From an uncultured Psychroserpens sp. (lineage in GTDB: Bacteria; Bacteroidota; Bacteroidia; Flavobacteriales; Flavobacteriaceae), in the NCBI GenBank assembly GCA_947488655.1, contig CANKZZ010000001.1, forward strand, positions 310,001 through 374,000: a DNA stretch of 64,000 nt. Direction: 5' to 3'. The notes beneath the pieces were generated by a model. The model searched no databases. It saw only the letters and a program-made list of their open reading frames with translations, and was not told the DNA's origin. Positions 25,101-33,532 of the stretch are shown piece by piece (the first letter of the stretch is position 1; every line of letters begins with the position of its first letter). The position numbers were made by a program, and so were the translations under genes.

Positions 25101-25207
25101 CTATTTCTGGTGCAAATGCTCTAGAAATAAAAGAAATAAAATTAAAAGATGGTAGTATTGGTGGCACAACCATTGTGTTTAAAATCCCATTAGAAACAGA
25201 TTATTAA
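22181..25207 (+). CDS. Beta-propeller sensor histidine kinase (LytS-type)
   Basis: The protein has 1008 residues and starts at a TTG with a signal peptide (KCFLFFFGIFFGNQHVSYAQ). The periplasmic part is a two-bladed set of Reg_prop propeller repeats (for example GYLWLGTQGGGLARYDG and NIWIATSGGGLYKY) followed by a Y_Y_Y domain (PGQRQMSFSFKTVDLDHP). One membrane helix is at about residues 760-781. The cytosolic part is a His_kinase domain with the phospho-accepting His H816 in MNPHFIFN and the ATPase with PFVENAIRHG and TDNGVGI. It should sense an external ligand and phosphorylate the LytTR regulator encoded two bases downstream. The architecture resembles hybrid polysaccharide sensors but lacks the AraC output of those proteins. 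Confidence 0.92.
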   Translation: MKFKTRHKCFLFFFGIFFGNQHVSYAQNKQLQSLTLEDGLPQSQVYAITQDNQGYLWLGTQGGGLARYDGKTFNVFNQNHGLASNYINAIQSKSDTLFIGTKRGLSIKIKQKFINIDIPEINKIYLFNKSVLLLTIKGVYTIGENFTVKKVNLNTEIDNLQTNDIVYYDNSFWLATQKGLWKFNGKIESLKQLKKIESGDFKSVIGVDSKIVAFTFNDGTIVFDSQDFEDQILIREPLRINNATLINNQLWLGTQHDGVSVIDINSWSETLVLNTSNGLSVPDVKQIYKDQQANIWIATSGGGLYKYFQNNFKHFDTSTGLNGNRVYAVHHSNDAIWISNSEAGLIKIDHFGVHDVDIPDAFSNVKIKTIASDNDGNIWAGSDGRGLLFKGETIRDSIAFDSLKGQVLKFPKQTIVSKVLSTDNGFPFDWIRKIHVGKEAIYAATYSSGIVKFNYTAKNDSLKVYKTFGTVDGIEDLYIRDMIIDSENRLWYATKNGHLGYVFNDEITHLGRVLGQNVPINSLVYRNKTLFLGTAGQGIWWSSNEDFVSFRKLEGAKKGASENIYQLIFDNQDYLWVGTERGVDKLELDKDNIIKDAFFFGKNDGFLGIETCLNAVDKDSKGHLWFGALYGLTEYQPTEVKHNTSRPNIFLEDVKVEFKSIDSLNFYASNTAVLQLDPGQRQMSFSFKTVDLDHPNAVNYRYKLNKNDWSPWSKNNTQDLPELNYGAHDFFVQSRNYRWIESEPLKFSFYIDSPLHKKSWFQWLLASIIILVLAMLVYQYVGRLKRKNSEEKRRLELENHLLTLEQKALRLQMNPHFIFNVLNGIKAMAPTKPDKMNETVNSFATLLRETLVNSRKDTITLDQEIKTIRHYIEVERLMAEQPFTYDIDLKTNLDAEEILIPPMLIQPFVENAIRHGILKGPREGKLYIEFSNTEDILKVTITDNGVGIFSSQQNKPKTDHQSMALTVTKERLESISGANALEIKEIKLKDGSIGGTTIVFKIPLETDY

Positions 25208-25209
25208 TT

Positions 25210-25959
25210 ATGCTAACAGCAATTATAGTAGAAGATATGAAAGATGCAATGCAGCTCTTAAAAAGCGACATTGAAACTAATCATAAAGACATTAAAATTA
25301 TAAATACTGCACAAAGCGTTGTAGAAGCTGCAAAAGTGCTTCGTAAGGAGCAGCCAGATATTTTATTTTTAGATATTATGCTTGGTGATGGCACTGGTTT
25401 TGATGTTTTAGAGATATTTCCTGAGTTGTTATCTAAAATTATTTTCGTAACCGCTAGTGATGAGTATGCAATTAAGGCATTTAAATTTGCAGCAATAGAT
25501 TATGTGCTAAAACCATATACTCATATTGAATTAGCCGATGCAATTGATAGAGCAAAACAACAAATACAGCCTAATAATGAACGCCTATCAATTTTAAAAA
25601 ACACATTAACTGCACCAGAAAAAAAGCCTGATAAAATTTCATTGCATACTTTAGATAAAATTATCATTGTTAATTTAGATGATATTATACGTTGTGAGTC
25701 TGATAGTAATAATACCATGTTTCATTTAAAAGACGGAAGAAAAATTTTCGTAACAAAGACCTTAAAATATTTTGCTGATCTTTTAAAACCAACAGGGTTT
25801 TTGAGAATTCATCAAAGCCACTTGGTTAATTTACAATATATAAGTGCTTTTATAAAAACAGATGGAGGCTATTTAATGCTTAAAAATGGAGAAAATGTTC
25901 CTGTATCTGTGAGAAAAAAGGCTGAGGTTATTGAGATTTTAGATGAAATGCATAGATAA
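25210..25959 (+). CDS. LytTR-family response regulator
   Basis: The 249-residue protein has an N-terminal receiver domain with the phosphorylated Asp D55 (FLDIMLGDG), a Thr in VTASDE and Lys in YVLKPY. The C-terminal LytTR DNA-binding domain runs from about residue 145 (ISLHTLDKIIIVNLDDIIRCE to LRIHQSHLVNL and VPVSVRKK). It starts two bases after the sensor kinase and is its obvious partner. LytTR proteins bind paired direct repeats; the repeat pair at 21135-21165 is a candidate target. It is the last gene of this short operon. Confidence 0.93.
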   Translation: MLTAIIVEDMKDAMQLLKSDIETNHKDIKIINTAQSVVEAAKVLRKEQPDILFLDIMLGDGTGFDVLEIFPELLSKIIFVTASDEYAIKAFKFAAIDYVLKPYTHIELADAIDRAKQQIQPNNERLSILKNTLTAPEKKPDKISLHTLDKIIIVNLDDIIRCESDSNNTMFHLKDGRKIFVTKTLKYFADLLKPTGFLRIHQSHLVNLQYISAFIKTDGGYLMLKNGENVPVSVRKKAEVIEILDEMHR

Positions 25960-26215
25960 TAAAACCGTAGAAAAAACCAGAAATATAATTTTTTCGTAAA
26001 TAATACTGAACATAATAGACCTAATAACAATTATTTAAAACTAAAAAAACGTTCAAAATCATTAGATTATCGCAAAAAACCATATATTTGAATTTAATAT
26101 AATTTTAACGTAATTGGACAATTAAGCGTTGTTTGTCGAATATTTTTGCGTTTTACGGATGTTTTTTTGCTATTTTATTTTGTTGAGACCTTTTTTTTTA
26201 TACATTTACGCCATA

Positions 26216-26416
26216 ATGAGAATACAAAACAAGAAAATCCTAGCCTCGATCTTATTTGTTTTAATAAGCTTTGTATGCGCTGCTCAAGGTGGTGACCCAC
26301 CACCTCCTATGCCACCACCACCTCCAGGCTTGCCTATTGATGGCTTTACTACTTTTGCATTAGTTGTTGGTGCTTATCTTGGTATAAGGAAAACGATTAA
26401 AAATGTGAGAGATTAG
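26216..26416 (+). CDS. Small PID-CTERM-like exported protein
   Basis: This protein of about 66 residues has a signal peptide (KKILASILFVLISFVCAAQ), a proline-rich linker GGDPPPPMPPPPPGLPIDG and a C-terminal hydrophobic segment (FTTFALVVGAYLG) ending in basic residues. The P-I-D before a membrane segment is the mark of the PID-CTERM sorting signal of Flavobacteriia. Small proteins of this kind consist of little beyond the signals. I use the ATG at 26216, because the longer frame from a TTG at 26129 would place a second hydrophobic stretch ahead of the signal peptide. It is convergent with riboflavin synthase without a gap. Confidence 0.65.
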   Translation: MRIQNKKILASILFVLISFVCAAQGGDPPPPMPPPPPGLPIDGFTTFALVVGAYLGIRKTIKNVRD

Positions 26417-27007
26417 TTATAGTCTGTTTTCGTAGAGCTTTTGTATATATTTTCCTAAAACATCAAATTCTAAATTTATTTGAGATCCTTCTTTTAAGTA
26501 CTTAAAATTGGTATGCTCATAAGTGTATGGTATAATCGCTACACTAAAACTGCTTTTTTTAGAGTTTACAACAGTTAGACTTACACCATTAACAGTAGCA
26601 GATCCTTTTTCTATAGTAACATTTCCAAGTGTATCATCGTAACTAAACGTAAATACCCAACTACCATTATCTTCTACTATACTTTCGCATATACCTATTT
26701 GGTCTACATGACCTTGTACTATATGACCATCCAGACGATCACCTAATTTCATAGCACGCTCTAGATTAATTTCATCCCCAATCTTTAAATCACTTATATT
26801 AGTCTTATCTATTGTTTCTTTTATAGCTGTGACTGTATAACTATCATCAGAAATAGCAACTACAGTTAAACAAATACCATTATGAGCAACGCTTTGATCT
26901 ATTTTTAATTCATGAGTGATAGCGCTTTTAACGGTTAAGTGTAAATTGTCTTGTTCTATATCTAACTTTGTAACAATACCTAAATCTTCAATAATACCTG
27001 TAAACAT
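26417..27007 (-). CDS. ribE: Riboflavin synthase, alpha subunit
   Basis: The 196-residue enzyme forms riboflavin from two molecules of 6,7-dimethyl-8-ribityllumazine. It begins with the family start MFTGIIEDLG and has two similar lumazine-binding barrels: the first with HNGICLTVV, the second with GSATVNGVSLTVV. The linker GHIVQGHVDQIG is typical. The length is normal. It is divergent from pdxA with 59 bases between the starts, and it is not in an operon with other rib genes here. Confidence 0.95.
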   Translation of the reverse strand: MFTGIIEDLGIVTKLDIEQDNLHLTVKSAITHELKIDQSVAHNGICLTVVAISDDSYTVTAIKETIDKTNISDLKIGDEINLERAMKLGDRLDGHIVQGHVDQIGICESIVEDNGSWVFTFSYDDTLGNVTIEKGSATVNGVSLTVVNSKKSSFSVAIIPYTYEHTNFKYLKEGSQINLEFDVLGKYIQKLYENRL

Positions 27008-27024
27008 AGTGTCGAATAATTGGT

Positions 27025-27032
27025 TAAATTTG
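27025..27032 (+). promoter_or_regulatory. Candidate -7 box for pdxA
   Basis: TAAATTTG fits the Bacteroidota -7 consensus TAnnTTTG, 34 bases before the pdxA ATG. No good -33 TTG is seen at the usual distance. Confidence 0.35.
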
Positions 27033-27066
27033 CAGTTATAAAATTACGACAATTGATATATTCTAT

Positions 27067-28134
27067 ATGGAAAAAGATAAAAAAATAAAATTAGGGATTT
27101 CAATAGGAGATCTTAATGGAATAGGATCTGAAATAATTCTCAAAACATTTGAAGACAATAGAATGTTAGAGTTTTGTACACCAGTAATTTTTGGTTCTAT
27201 TAAAACAATGTCTTTTTTTAAAAAACACTTTAAAAGCACTATAAATTTTCATGGAATTAATCATGCAGATCAAATTGTTGATGGAAAAGTTAATGTTGTA
27301 AATGTTTGGAAAGAGAACGTTAATATAAATTTTGGAGAAGAAGATATTAAAATTGGAGAATATTCGGTTAAATCATTAGAAGCTGCAACAGCAGCATTAA
27401 TAAGTGATGCAATTGATGTTTTAGTAACAGCTCCAATACATAAACACAATATTCAATCAAGTACTTTTAAATTTCCAGGACACACAAATTATTTAGCCGA
27501 AAAATTAGGTGGTAAGAGTCTAATGTTTATGGTTACAGACTCATTAAAAGTAGGGTTGCTTACAGATCATGTACCAGTTAAAGACGTACCAAGTCAAATT
27601 ACAGCAGACCTTATCAACGAAAAAATAAATACAGTTTATAAATCTCTAATTGAAGATTTTAGAATAAGTAAACCTAAAATTGCAGTGTTAGGTATTAATC
27701 CTCATGCTGGTGATAATGGAGTAATAGGAGAAGAGGATGATACGGTTTTAAAACCAACATTAGACGCTATTAAAGATAAAATGGTTTACGGACCATACTC
27801 AGCAGATAGCTTTTTTGGCTCAGGCAACTACAAAAATTTTGATGCAATCATTGCCTCCTATCATGATCAAGGCTTAATTCCTTTTAAAACAATTGCTTTT
27901 GGACATGGTGTAAATTACACTGCAGGTTTAAATAAAGTGAGAACATCTCCAGATCATGGTACAGCATTTGAAATTGCAGGAAAAGGTGAAGCAGACAATG
28001 GCTCATTTAAAGAGGCTGTTTTTAAAGCAATTGAGATTTTTAATAATAAAAAAGAATATGATGAGTATTCTAAAGACCCATTAAAGAAGTCTCCAAAACG
28101 TTTAGAAAAACACTCACGTCAAAGAGAAAAATAG
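27067..28134 (+). CDS. pdxA: 4-hydroxythreonine-4-phosphate dehydrogenase
   Basis: The 355-residue NAD-dependent enzyme acts in pyridoxal phosphate synthesis by the DXP-dependent route, oxidising and decarboxylating 4-phosphooxy-threonine. It begins LGISIGDLNGIGSEIILKTF, carries the conserved TAPIHKHNIQ and FPGHTNYLAE segments, and the metal-binding His residues in LGINPHAGDNG and ASYHDQGLIPFK. The length is slightly above the usual 330 because of a lysine-rich C-terminal tail (KKSPKRLEKHSRQREK). It stands alone, divergent from ribE, and a promoter-like box separates it from the DUF177 gene. Confidence 0.95.
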   Translation: MEKDKKIKLGISIGDLNGIGSEIILKTFEDNRMLEFCTPVIFGSIKTMSFFKKHFKSTINFHGINHADQIVDGKVNVVNVWKENVNINFGEEDIKIGEYSVKSLEAATAALISDAIDVLVTAPIHKHNIQSSTFKFPGHTNYLAEKLGGKSLMFMVTDSLKVGLLTDHVPVKDVPSQITADLINEKINTVYKSLIEDFRISKPKIAVLGINPHAGDNGVIGEEDDTVLKPTLDAIKDKMVYGPYSADSFFGSGNYKNFDAIIASYHDQGLIPFKTIAFGHGVNYTAGLNKVRTSPDHGTAFEIAGKGEADNGSFKEAVFKAIEIFNNKKEYDEYSKDPLKKSPKRLEKHSRQREK

Positions 28135-28183
28135 GTTATCAACATTTTTTGTTTATAACCATAGTTTAATTAATTAATATTTA

Positions 28184-28191
28184 TATATTTG
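28184..28191 (+). promoter_or_regulatory. Candidate -7 box for DUF177-rpmF
   Basis: TATATTTG matches TAnnTTTG. Transcription would start near 28197, which leaves almost no leader for an ATG at 28202 and supports the later ATG at 28214. Confidence 0.4.
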
Positions 28192-28213
28192 CAGGCTCAA
28201 AATGAATGCGATG

Positions 28214-28756
28214 ATGAAGCCTTTAAAGGAATTTACGATACCATTTATTGGTCTTAAAGTAGCAAAGCACCATTTTGATTATCAGATTGATAAGAAGTTC
28301 TTTGAGTATTTTGAGTATGATGATTTTAACGATGTAGACGTTAATGCTAATCTTGTTTTTGAGAAAAAAACAACATTACTAGAGCTATATTTTGAAATTT
28401 CTGGAACTGTAAATGTTAACTGTGACCTTACAAATGAACCTTATGACCAAGCGGTTGAAGGAGAATTTAAGTTAGTAGTTAAGTTTGGAGATGAGTACAA
28501 TGATGAGTTTGAAGATATATTAATTATACCACATGGTGAGTATGAGCTTAACGTGGCACAATATATATATGAATTAATCATATTATCAATGCCAGCAAAA
28601 AGAATTCATCCTGGAGTTGAAGATGGTACTTTAGACTCAGACATACTTGAAAAATTAGAAGAATTAAGTCCTAAAAGTTTAGGCGAAAAAGAAGAAACAT
28701 CAGAGGAAATTGATCCTCGTTGGAATACATTAAAAAAACTATTAACGGATAAATAA
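28214..28756 (+). CDS. DUF177 (YceD-like) protein
   Basis: This soluble protein of about 180 residues starts [11 protein letters not shown]. The DUF177/YceD family is found next to rpmF in most bacteria and is linked to 23S rRNA or ribosome accumulation. The conserved central strand region [16 protein letters not shown] is visible, where CDLTxExY corresponds to the family CxRTL-type site, and the conserved C-terminal aspartate-proline segment IDPRW precedes the last helix. Earlier in-frame ATGs at 28202 and 28211 exist. It is followed by rpmF after 8 bases, the normal arrangement. Confidence 0.85.
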   Translation: MKPLKEFTIPFIGLKVAKHHFDYQIDKKFFEYFEYDDFNDVDVNANLVFEKKTTLLELYFEISGTVNVNCDLTNEPYDQAVEGEFKLVVKFGDEYNDEFEDILIIPHGEYELNVAQYIYELIILSMPAKRIHPGVEDGTLDSDILEKLEELSPKSLGEKEETSEEIDPRWNTLKKLLTDK

Positions 28757-28764
28757 CATATAAA

Positions 28765-28968
28765 ATGGCACATCCTAAGAGAAAAATTTCGAAAACAAGA
28801 AGAGATAAGAGAAGAACACACTACAAAGCGTCTGTTCCTACTATAGCTACTTGTCCTACAACAGGAGAAGCACACCTTTACCATAGAGCTCACTGGCATG
28901 AAGGTAAATTATATTACAGAGGTCAAGTATTAATTGACAACTCAGAAAAAGAAGAAAACTTAGCATAA
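28765..28968 (+). CDS. rpmF: 50S ribosomal protein L32
   Basis: This small basic protein of 67 residues has the L32 start [21 protein letters not shown]. It contains CPTTGE and HRAHW as in Bacteroidota L32. The usual zinc-binding Cys set is reduced to one Cys, as in the C-minus form. It lies downstream of DUF177 and is followed by a terminator. Confidence 0.96.
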   Translation: MAHPKRKISKTRRDKRRTHYKASVPTIATCPTTGEAHLYHRAHWHEGKLYYRGQVLIDNSEKEENLA

Positions 28969-28990
28969 GTATTATGCAAGCATATAATAA

Positions 28991-29018
28991 AACGCTCATT
29001 CTTGGGCGTTTTTTTTGT
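28991..29018 (+). terminator. Intrinsic terminator after rpmF
   Basis: The arms AACGCTC and GGGCGTT flank a six-base loop and run into an eight-base T tract. Confidence 0.78.
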
Positions 29019-29146
29019 GTTTAATTTTCCAAAGTCTAAAAAAACCTTAATTTGCACGTTAATCGTTCAAAAATTAGTAAATTCATTAAAATTTTACCTT
29101 TTTTTAGCAATTTTTCTCATTTTTGAGACGATATTAAAAATTTAAT

Positions 29147-30142
29147 ATGAGTAAAATCACAGCTGCGATTACAGGAGTAGGAGCATACTTGCCTGAGTAT
29201 AAGTTGACCAACCAAATTTTGGAGACCATGGTCGATACTAACGATGAATGGATTACTACAAGAACAGGTATTAAAGAAAGAAGAATTCTAAAAGAAGAAG
29301 GTAAAGGAACCTCTTTTTTAGCAATTAAAGCTGCTCAAAATCTAATAGATAAAAGAGGACTAGATCCTAAAGATATAGAATTAGTCATTGTTGCAACAGC
29401 AACACCAGACATGAAAGCTGCCTCAACTGCAGCTTTTACTGCAACAGAGATTGGAGCAACCAATGCGTTTTCTTTTGACTTAGAAGCAGCATGTTCTAGT
29501 TTTCTCTTTGGCATGTCTGTAGCATCAAGCTACATTGAGTCTGGTAAATACAAAAACGTTCTACTCATTGGGGCAGACAAGAACTCATCATTTATTAATT
29601 ATAAAGATCGAGCAACCTGTATTATTTTTGGTGATGGAGCAGGAGCAGTTTTATTTGAACCAAATCACGAAGGATTAGGTTTACAAGATGAACTCTTAAG
29701 AAGTAATGGAGAAGGTCGAGAGTTTCTACAAGCTACATATGGAGGGTCTTCATATCCAATTACAGAAAACACATTTAACGAAGGCAAGCACTACGTTTTT
29801 CAAGAAGGAAAAACAGTATTTAAAAATGCAGTCTTTAATATGGCAGACGTTACAGAGCGTATTATGGAGCGCAATAATTTAACTAATGACGATATTTCGT
29901 GGTTAGCAGCTCACCAAGCCAATAAAAGAATAATAGAAGCAACAGCAAATAGAGTGTCTCTAGACCCTGGAAAGGTGATGATGAATATTCATAAATACGG
30001 AAACACGACATCGGCAACATTACCGTTACTATTACACGATTACGAATCACAACTTAAAAAAGACGACAAAATCATATTCGCAGCCTTTGGAGGCGGATTT
30101 ACTTGGGGCTCAATTTATTTTAAATGGGCATATAATTCATAA
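29147..30142 (+). CDS. fabH: 3-oxoacyl-ACP synthase III
   Basis: The 331-residue ketosynthase starts type II fatty acid synthesis by condensing acetyl-CoA (or branched acyl-CoA) with malonyl-ACP. The catalytic triad is visible: Cys C116 in EAACSSF, His H256 in AAHQANKRI and Asn near 286 in YGNTTSAT. The length and GxGxGxF end (FGGGFTWGS) are normal. It follows rpmF and precedes accB and accC, the usual lipid-synthesis neighbourhood. The type III polyketide synthase at 36741 is a distant relative with a different role. Confidence 0.95.
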   Translation: MSKITAAITGVGAYLPEYKLTNQILETMVDTNDEWITTRTGIKERRILKEEGKGTSFLAIKAAQNLIDKRGLDPKDIELVIVATATPDMKAASTAAFTATEIGATNAFSFDLEAACSSFLFGMSVASSYIESGKYKNVLLIGADKNSSFINYKDRATCIIFGDGAGAVLFEPNHEGLGLQDELLRSNGEGREFLQATYGGSSYPITENTFNEGKHYVFQEGKTVFKNAVFNMADVTERIMERNNLTNDDISWLAAHQANKRIIEATANRVSLDPGKVMMNIHKYGNTTSATLPLLLHDYESQLKKDDKIIFAAFGGGFTWGSIYFKWAYNS

Positions 30143-30180
30143 CCAAACTTTTAACTAACTAATTAAAACGAATATTAATT

Positions 30181-30666
30181 ATGGATATTAAGGAAATTCA
30201 GAACTTAATCAAATTTGTAGCCAAATCTGGTGCAAGTGAGGTTAAATTAGAAATGGACGATATTAAAATCACCATTAGAACTGGTGCAGATGATAAAGGA
30301 GAATCTACAACTTACGTTCAACAAATACCTGTAAACCAACCAGTAGCTCAAGCACTTCCTGCAGCAGCTCAACCGGTAGCTACAGTAACAACAGAAGCAG
30401 CTCCTGCAGTTGCCGAAGATTCAAAATATATAACTATAAAATCACCAATTATTGGTACATTTTATCGCAAACCATCTCCAGACAAACCTATGTTTGTTGA
30501 AGTAGGAACTCCTATTGGAGAAGGTGATGTGCTTTGTGTTATTGAAGCAATGAAATTATTTAACGAAATAGAATCTGAAGTATCAGGAAAAATCGTTAAA
30601 ATCTTAGTGGATGATGCATCTCCTGTAGAGTTCGATCAGCCATTATTTTTAGTAGATCCATCATAA
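30181..30666 (+). CDS. accB: Biotin carboxyl carrier protein of acetyl-CoA carboxylase
   Basis: The 161-residue protein has an N-terminal region (IQNLIKFVAKSGASEVKLEMDD), an Ala/Pro-rich flexible linker at about residues 45-85, and a biotinyl domain with the biotinylated Lys K125 in VIEAMKLFNEIE. It carries carboxybiotin between the carboxylase and transferase halves. The accC gene follows after 76 bases, within which an imperfect inverted repeat around TTCCAA/TTGGAA (30669-30729) may form a leader hairpin. Confidence 0.95.
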   Translation: MDIKEIQNLIKFVAKSGASEVKLEMDDIKITIRTGADDKGESTTYVQQIPVNQPVAQALPAAAQPVATVTTEAAPAVAEDSKYITIKSPIIGTFYRKPSPDKPMFVEVGTPIGEGDVLCVIEAMKLFNEIESEVSGKIVKILVDDASPVEFDQPLFLVDPS

Positions 30667-30742
30667 CCAAATTTAAGATTCCAAAAAACAGTTCTTAGAG
30701 TTATAAGAATTTGGAATTTGAAATTTTAAATACAAAATAGTT

Positions 30743-32095
30743 ATGTTTAAAAAAATATTAGTAGCCAATAGAGGTGAAATTGCACTACGTGTAATTAGAA
30801 CCTGTAAAGAGATGGGTATTAAAACTGTTGCTGTATATTCTACAGCAGATGCAGAAAGCTTACATGTTAAGTTTGCAGACGAGGCAGTTTGTATTGGTCC
30901 ACCAGCAAGTAGCGAATCTTATCTTAAAATATCAAACATTATAGCAGCAGCAGAAATTACGAATGCTGATGCCATACATCCTGGTTACGGATTTTTATCA
31001 GAAAATGCTAAATTTTCAAAAATCTGTGAAGAGCATGACATCAAATTTATTGGTGCATCACCAGAAATGATTGATAGAATGGGAGACAAGGCTAATGCAA
31101 AAGCAACAATGCTAGAAGCAGGAGTGCCATGTGTACCAGGAAGTGAAGGTGTCATAAAAGATTTTGAAGACTGCAAAAAAGTAGCTAAAGAAACCGGTTA
31201 TCCTGTAATGCTTAAAGCATCTGCAGGTGGTGGTGGTAAAGGTATGCGTGCAGTTTGGAAACCTGAAGATTTACAAAACGCATGGGAATCTGCAAGAGCA
31301 GAATCTAAAGCAGCCTTTGGTAATGACGATATGTATATGGAAAAACTCATTGAAGAGCCAAGGCATATTGAGATACAAATCGTTGGAGATTCTACTGGTA
31401 AAGCATGTCACTTGTCAGAAAGAGATTGTTCGATACAACGAAGACACCAAAAATTAACCGAAGAAGTTCCGTCACCATTTATGACCAACGCTTTGCGTAA
31501 AAAAATGGGCGAAGCAGCAGTAAAAGCAGCAGAGTATATTAAATACGAAGGTGCAGGTACTGTAGAGTTTTTGGTAGATAAGCACCGTAACTTCTACTTT
31601 ATGGAGATGAACACACGTATCCAAGTAGAGCACCCAATTACAGAGCAAGTTATAGACTTTGATTTAATTAGAGAGCAAATATTGGTTGCTGCAGGTGTTC
31701 CAATTTCAGGAAAAAACTATACACCAAACCTACATTCTATAGAATGTCGTATCAACGCAGAAGATCCATTTAATGACTTTAGACCATCACCAGGACGCAT
31801 CACAACATTGCACGCTCCAGGAGGTCATGGTGTACGATTAGACACACATGTTTATGCAGGTTATGTGATACCTCCAAACTATGATTCTATGATTGCAAAG
31901 TTAATTACAACAGCGCAAACCCGTGAAGAAGCCATTAATAAAATGAAACGTGCCTTAGATGAATTTGTCATAGAAGGTATCAAAACAACAATTCCTTTTC
32001 ATAGGCAATTAATGGATCATCCAGATTATTTAGCAGGAAACTATACCACTAAATTTATGGAAGATTTTAAAATTCAACCCATAGAAGAAGACTAA
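30743..32095 (+). CDS. accC: Biotin carboxylase subunit of acetyl-CoA carboxylase
   Basis: The 450-residue ATP-grasp enzyme carboxylates biotin on AccB. It shows the start [22 protein letters not shown], the flexible glycine loop [12 protein letters not shown] for ATP binding, and the active-site segments [33 protein letters not shown] and ECRINAEDP. Length and motifs are standard. It closes the fabH-accB-accC block and is followed by a strong terminator. Confidence 0.97.
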   Translation: MFKKILVANRGEIALRVIRTCKEMGIKTVAVYSTADAESLHVKFADEAVCIGPPASSESYLKISNIIAAAEITNADAIHPGYGFLSENAKFSKICEEHDIKFIGASPEMIDRMGDKANAKATMLEAGVPCVPGSEGVIKDFEDCKKVAKETGYPVMLKASAGGGGKGMRAVWKPEDLQNAWESARAESKAAFGNDDMYMEKLIEEPRHIEIQIVGDSTGKACHLSERDCSIQRRHQKLTEEVPSPFMTNALRKKMGEAAVKAAEYIKYEGAGTVEFLVDKHRNFYFMEMNTRIQVEHPITEQVIDFDLIREQILVAAGVPISGKNYTPNLHSIECRINAEDPFNDFRPSPGRITTLHAPGGHGVRLDTHVYAGYVIPPNYDSMIAKLITTAQTREEAINKMKRALDEFVIEGIKTTIPFHRQLMDHPDYLAGNYTTKFMEDFKIQPIEED

Positions 32096-32100
32096 AATAA

Positions 32101-32134
32101 AAACTCCGAAAATATACTTTTTCGGAGTTTTTTT
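32101..32134 (+). terminator. Intrinsic terminator after accC
   Basis: The stem AACTCCGAAAA with TTTTTCGGAGTT and a T tract starts six bases after the accC stop. Confidence 0.85.
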
Positions 32135-32190
32135 ATGCTGTTACTCTTTTCCGCAGAAAGCTCCAAAGCGTCAGGCTCTCGTGGCTCGCT

Positions 32191-32208
32191 TCCCGATAGC
32201 TATCGGGA
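32191..32208. repeat. Perfect 18-bp intergenic palindrome
   Basis: TCCCGATAG-CTATCGGGA is a perfect palindrome in the 232-base gap between accC and the next gene, with outer CTCTC/GAGAG flanks. Similar palindromes are common between genes in Bacteroidota. It is probably a REP-like element rather than a regulatory site for one gene. The rest of the gap shows nothing else. Confidence 0.6.
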
Positions 32209-32327
32209 GAGCTCAAACAAACCACTCCATCCTTAACAGAGGAGAAAACCAATAGGCATATATCATATTTAGAGTTAGCATTCCAAAAATTACTATTTTT
32301 ACTCATCAATCAAACAAACTACATTTT

Positions 32328-33437
32328 TTGAATTTAAGTTACTGGGAAATAAAATCATGGCTTACCAAAATAGATTTTACTATCGTAGGTAGCGGTATAG
32401 TTGGACTTAACTGTGCGCTACAACTTAAAAATAAGTTTCCACAATCTAAAATACTTATATTAGAAAAAGGGCTCTTACCACAAGGAGCAAGTACAAAAAA
32501 TGCAGGATTTGCTTGTTTTGGGAGCTTAAGTGAAATTATTGATGATCTTAAAACACACTCTGAAGAAGAGGTGTTTAATCTGGTGAAAAAACGTATTGAC
32601 GGTCTACAATTATTAAGAGAAACATTAGGCGACTCAACCCTAGAATATCAAGAATATGGAGGTTATGAGTTGTTTACAAATACCAATTTATTAGAACAAT
32701 GTCAAGATAAAAAGGAAGCTGTAAACACATTGCTAAAACCACTTTTTAAGCAAGATGTATTTAGTTTCAAAACTAATCCATTTGGTTTTAAAAACTGCAA
32801 TGACACTTTAGGATTTAACCAATTTGAAGGTCAAATTGACACAGGTAAAATGATGGAGTCATTGATGCAATTGGTATTAAGTAAAGGGATAAAAATTCTT
32901 AACAACAGTACAGTAGAGCATATTTCTGAAGTAGATAATTCAGTAAAAGTTAAAACAGATCTGTTTGAGTTTTCTACGTCTAAACTACTCATAGCTACAA
33001 ATGGCTTTGCTTCACGTTTAGATATTTCCGAAGTAAAACCAGCGAGAGCGCAAGTGTTAATTACTAAACCAATAAAAAACCTACACATTAAAGGCACATT
33101 CCATTTAGATCAAGGATATTATTATTTTAGAAATATTGACGACAGAATACTTTTTGGTGGAGGACGAAACCTGGATTTTAAAGGCGAAGAAACTATGATT
33201 TTATCTCAAACCGATCTTATACAAAATAAACTAGAAGCGCTTTTAAAAACTACAATTTTACCAACAACACCTTTTGAAATCGATCATCGTTGGAGTGGGA
33301 TTATGGGTGTTGGTCAACAAAAAAAGCCAGTCCTTAAACAGATATCAAATAATGTGTATTGTGGAGTTCGTCTTGGCGGAATGGGAGTTGCTATAGGTAG
33401 TCTAATTGGAAAAGAATTAGCAGATTTGATAAACTAA
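32328..33437 (+). CDS. FAD-dependent amino-acid-oxidase-type oxidoreductase (DAO family)
   Basis: The 369-residue flavoprotein has the N-terminal Rossmann motif FTIVGSGIVGLNCALQL and, later, the family segments STKNAGFACFG, RARAQVL-like PARAQVLITKP and HRWSGIMGVGQQKKP, with the C-terminal nucleotide-binding strand VRLGGMGVAIGS. The family oxidises amines such as glycine or amino acids. The substrate cannot be told. Only a TTG start at 32328 is available before the FAD motif. It is monocistronic. Confidence 0.8.
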   Translation: MNLSYWEIKSWLTKIDFTIVGSGIVGLNCALQLKNKFPQSKILILEKGLLPQGASTKNAGFACFGSLSEIIDDLKTHSEEEVFNLVKKRIDGLQLLRETLGDSTLEYQEYGGYELFTNTNLLEQCQDKKEAVNTLLKPLFKQDVFSFKTNPFGFKNCNDTLGFNQFEGQIDTGKMMESLMQLVLSKGIKILNNSTVEHISEVDNSVKVKTDLFEFSTSKLLIATNGFASRLDISEVKPARAQVLITKPIKNLHIKGTFHLDQGYYYFRNIDDRILFGGGRNLDFKGEETMILSQTDLIQNKLEALLKTTILPTTPFEIDHRWSGIMGVGQQKKPVLKQISNNVYCGVRLGGMGVAIGSLIGKELADLIN

Positions 33438-33448
33438 AAAATTTATAT

Positions 33449-33475
33449 CCTGCAAGGTTTTTAAAACCTAGTAGT
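33449..33475. repeat. Degenerate copy of dispersed palindrome (copy 1)
   Basis: CCTGCAAGGTTTTTAAAACCT continuing to AGTAG is related to the palindromes at 41812-41838 and 44405-44437. It lies just past the preceding stop. Confidence 0.5.
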
Positions 33476-33503
33476 ATTACGTCCCGATTCTTTGCGCAAT
33501 CAC

Positions 33504-33511
33504 TAAATTTG
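33504..33511 (+). promoter_or_regulatory. Candidate -7 box for mtgA operon
   Basis: TAAATTTG matches TAnnTTTG and lies 21 bases before the mtgA ATG. No TTG at proper -33 spacing is seen. Confidence 0.35.
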
Positions 33512-33532
33512 TATTTTAGTACCGCTTAACAC

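Noticed and set aside
26129-26215. TTG start extending the PID-CTERM-like protein
   Set aside because: It would add a second hydrophobic stretch in front of a complete signal peptide that starts at ATG 26216.
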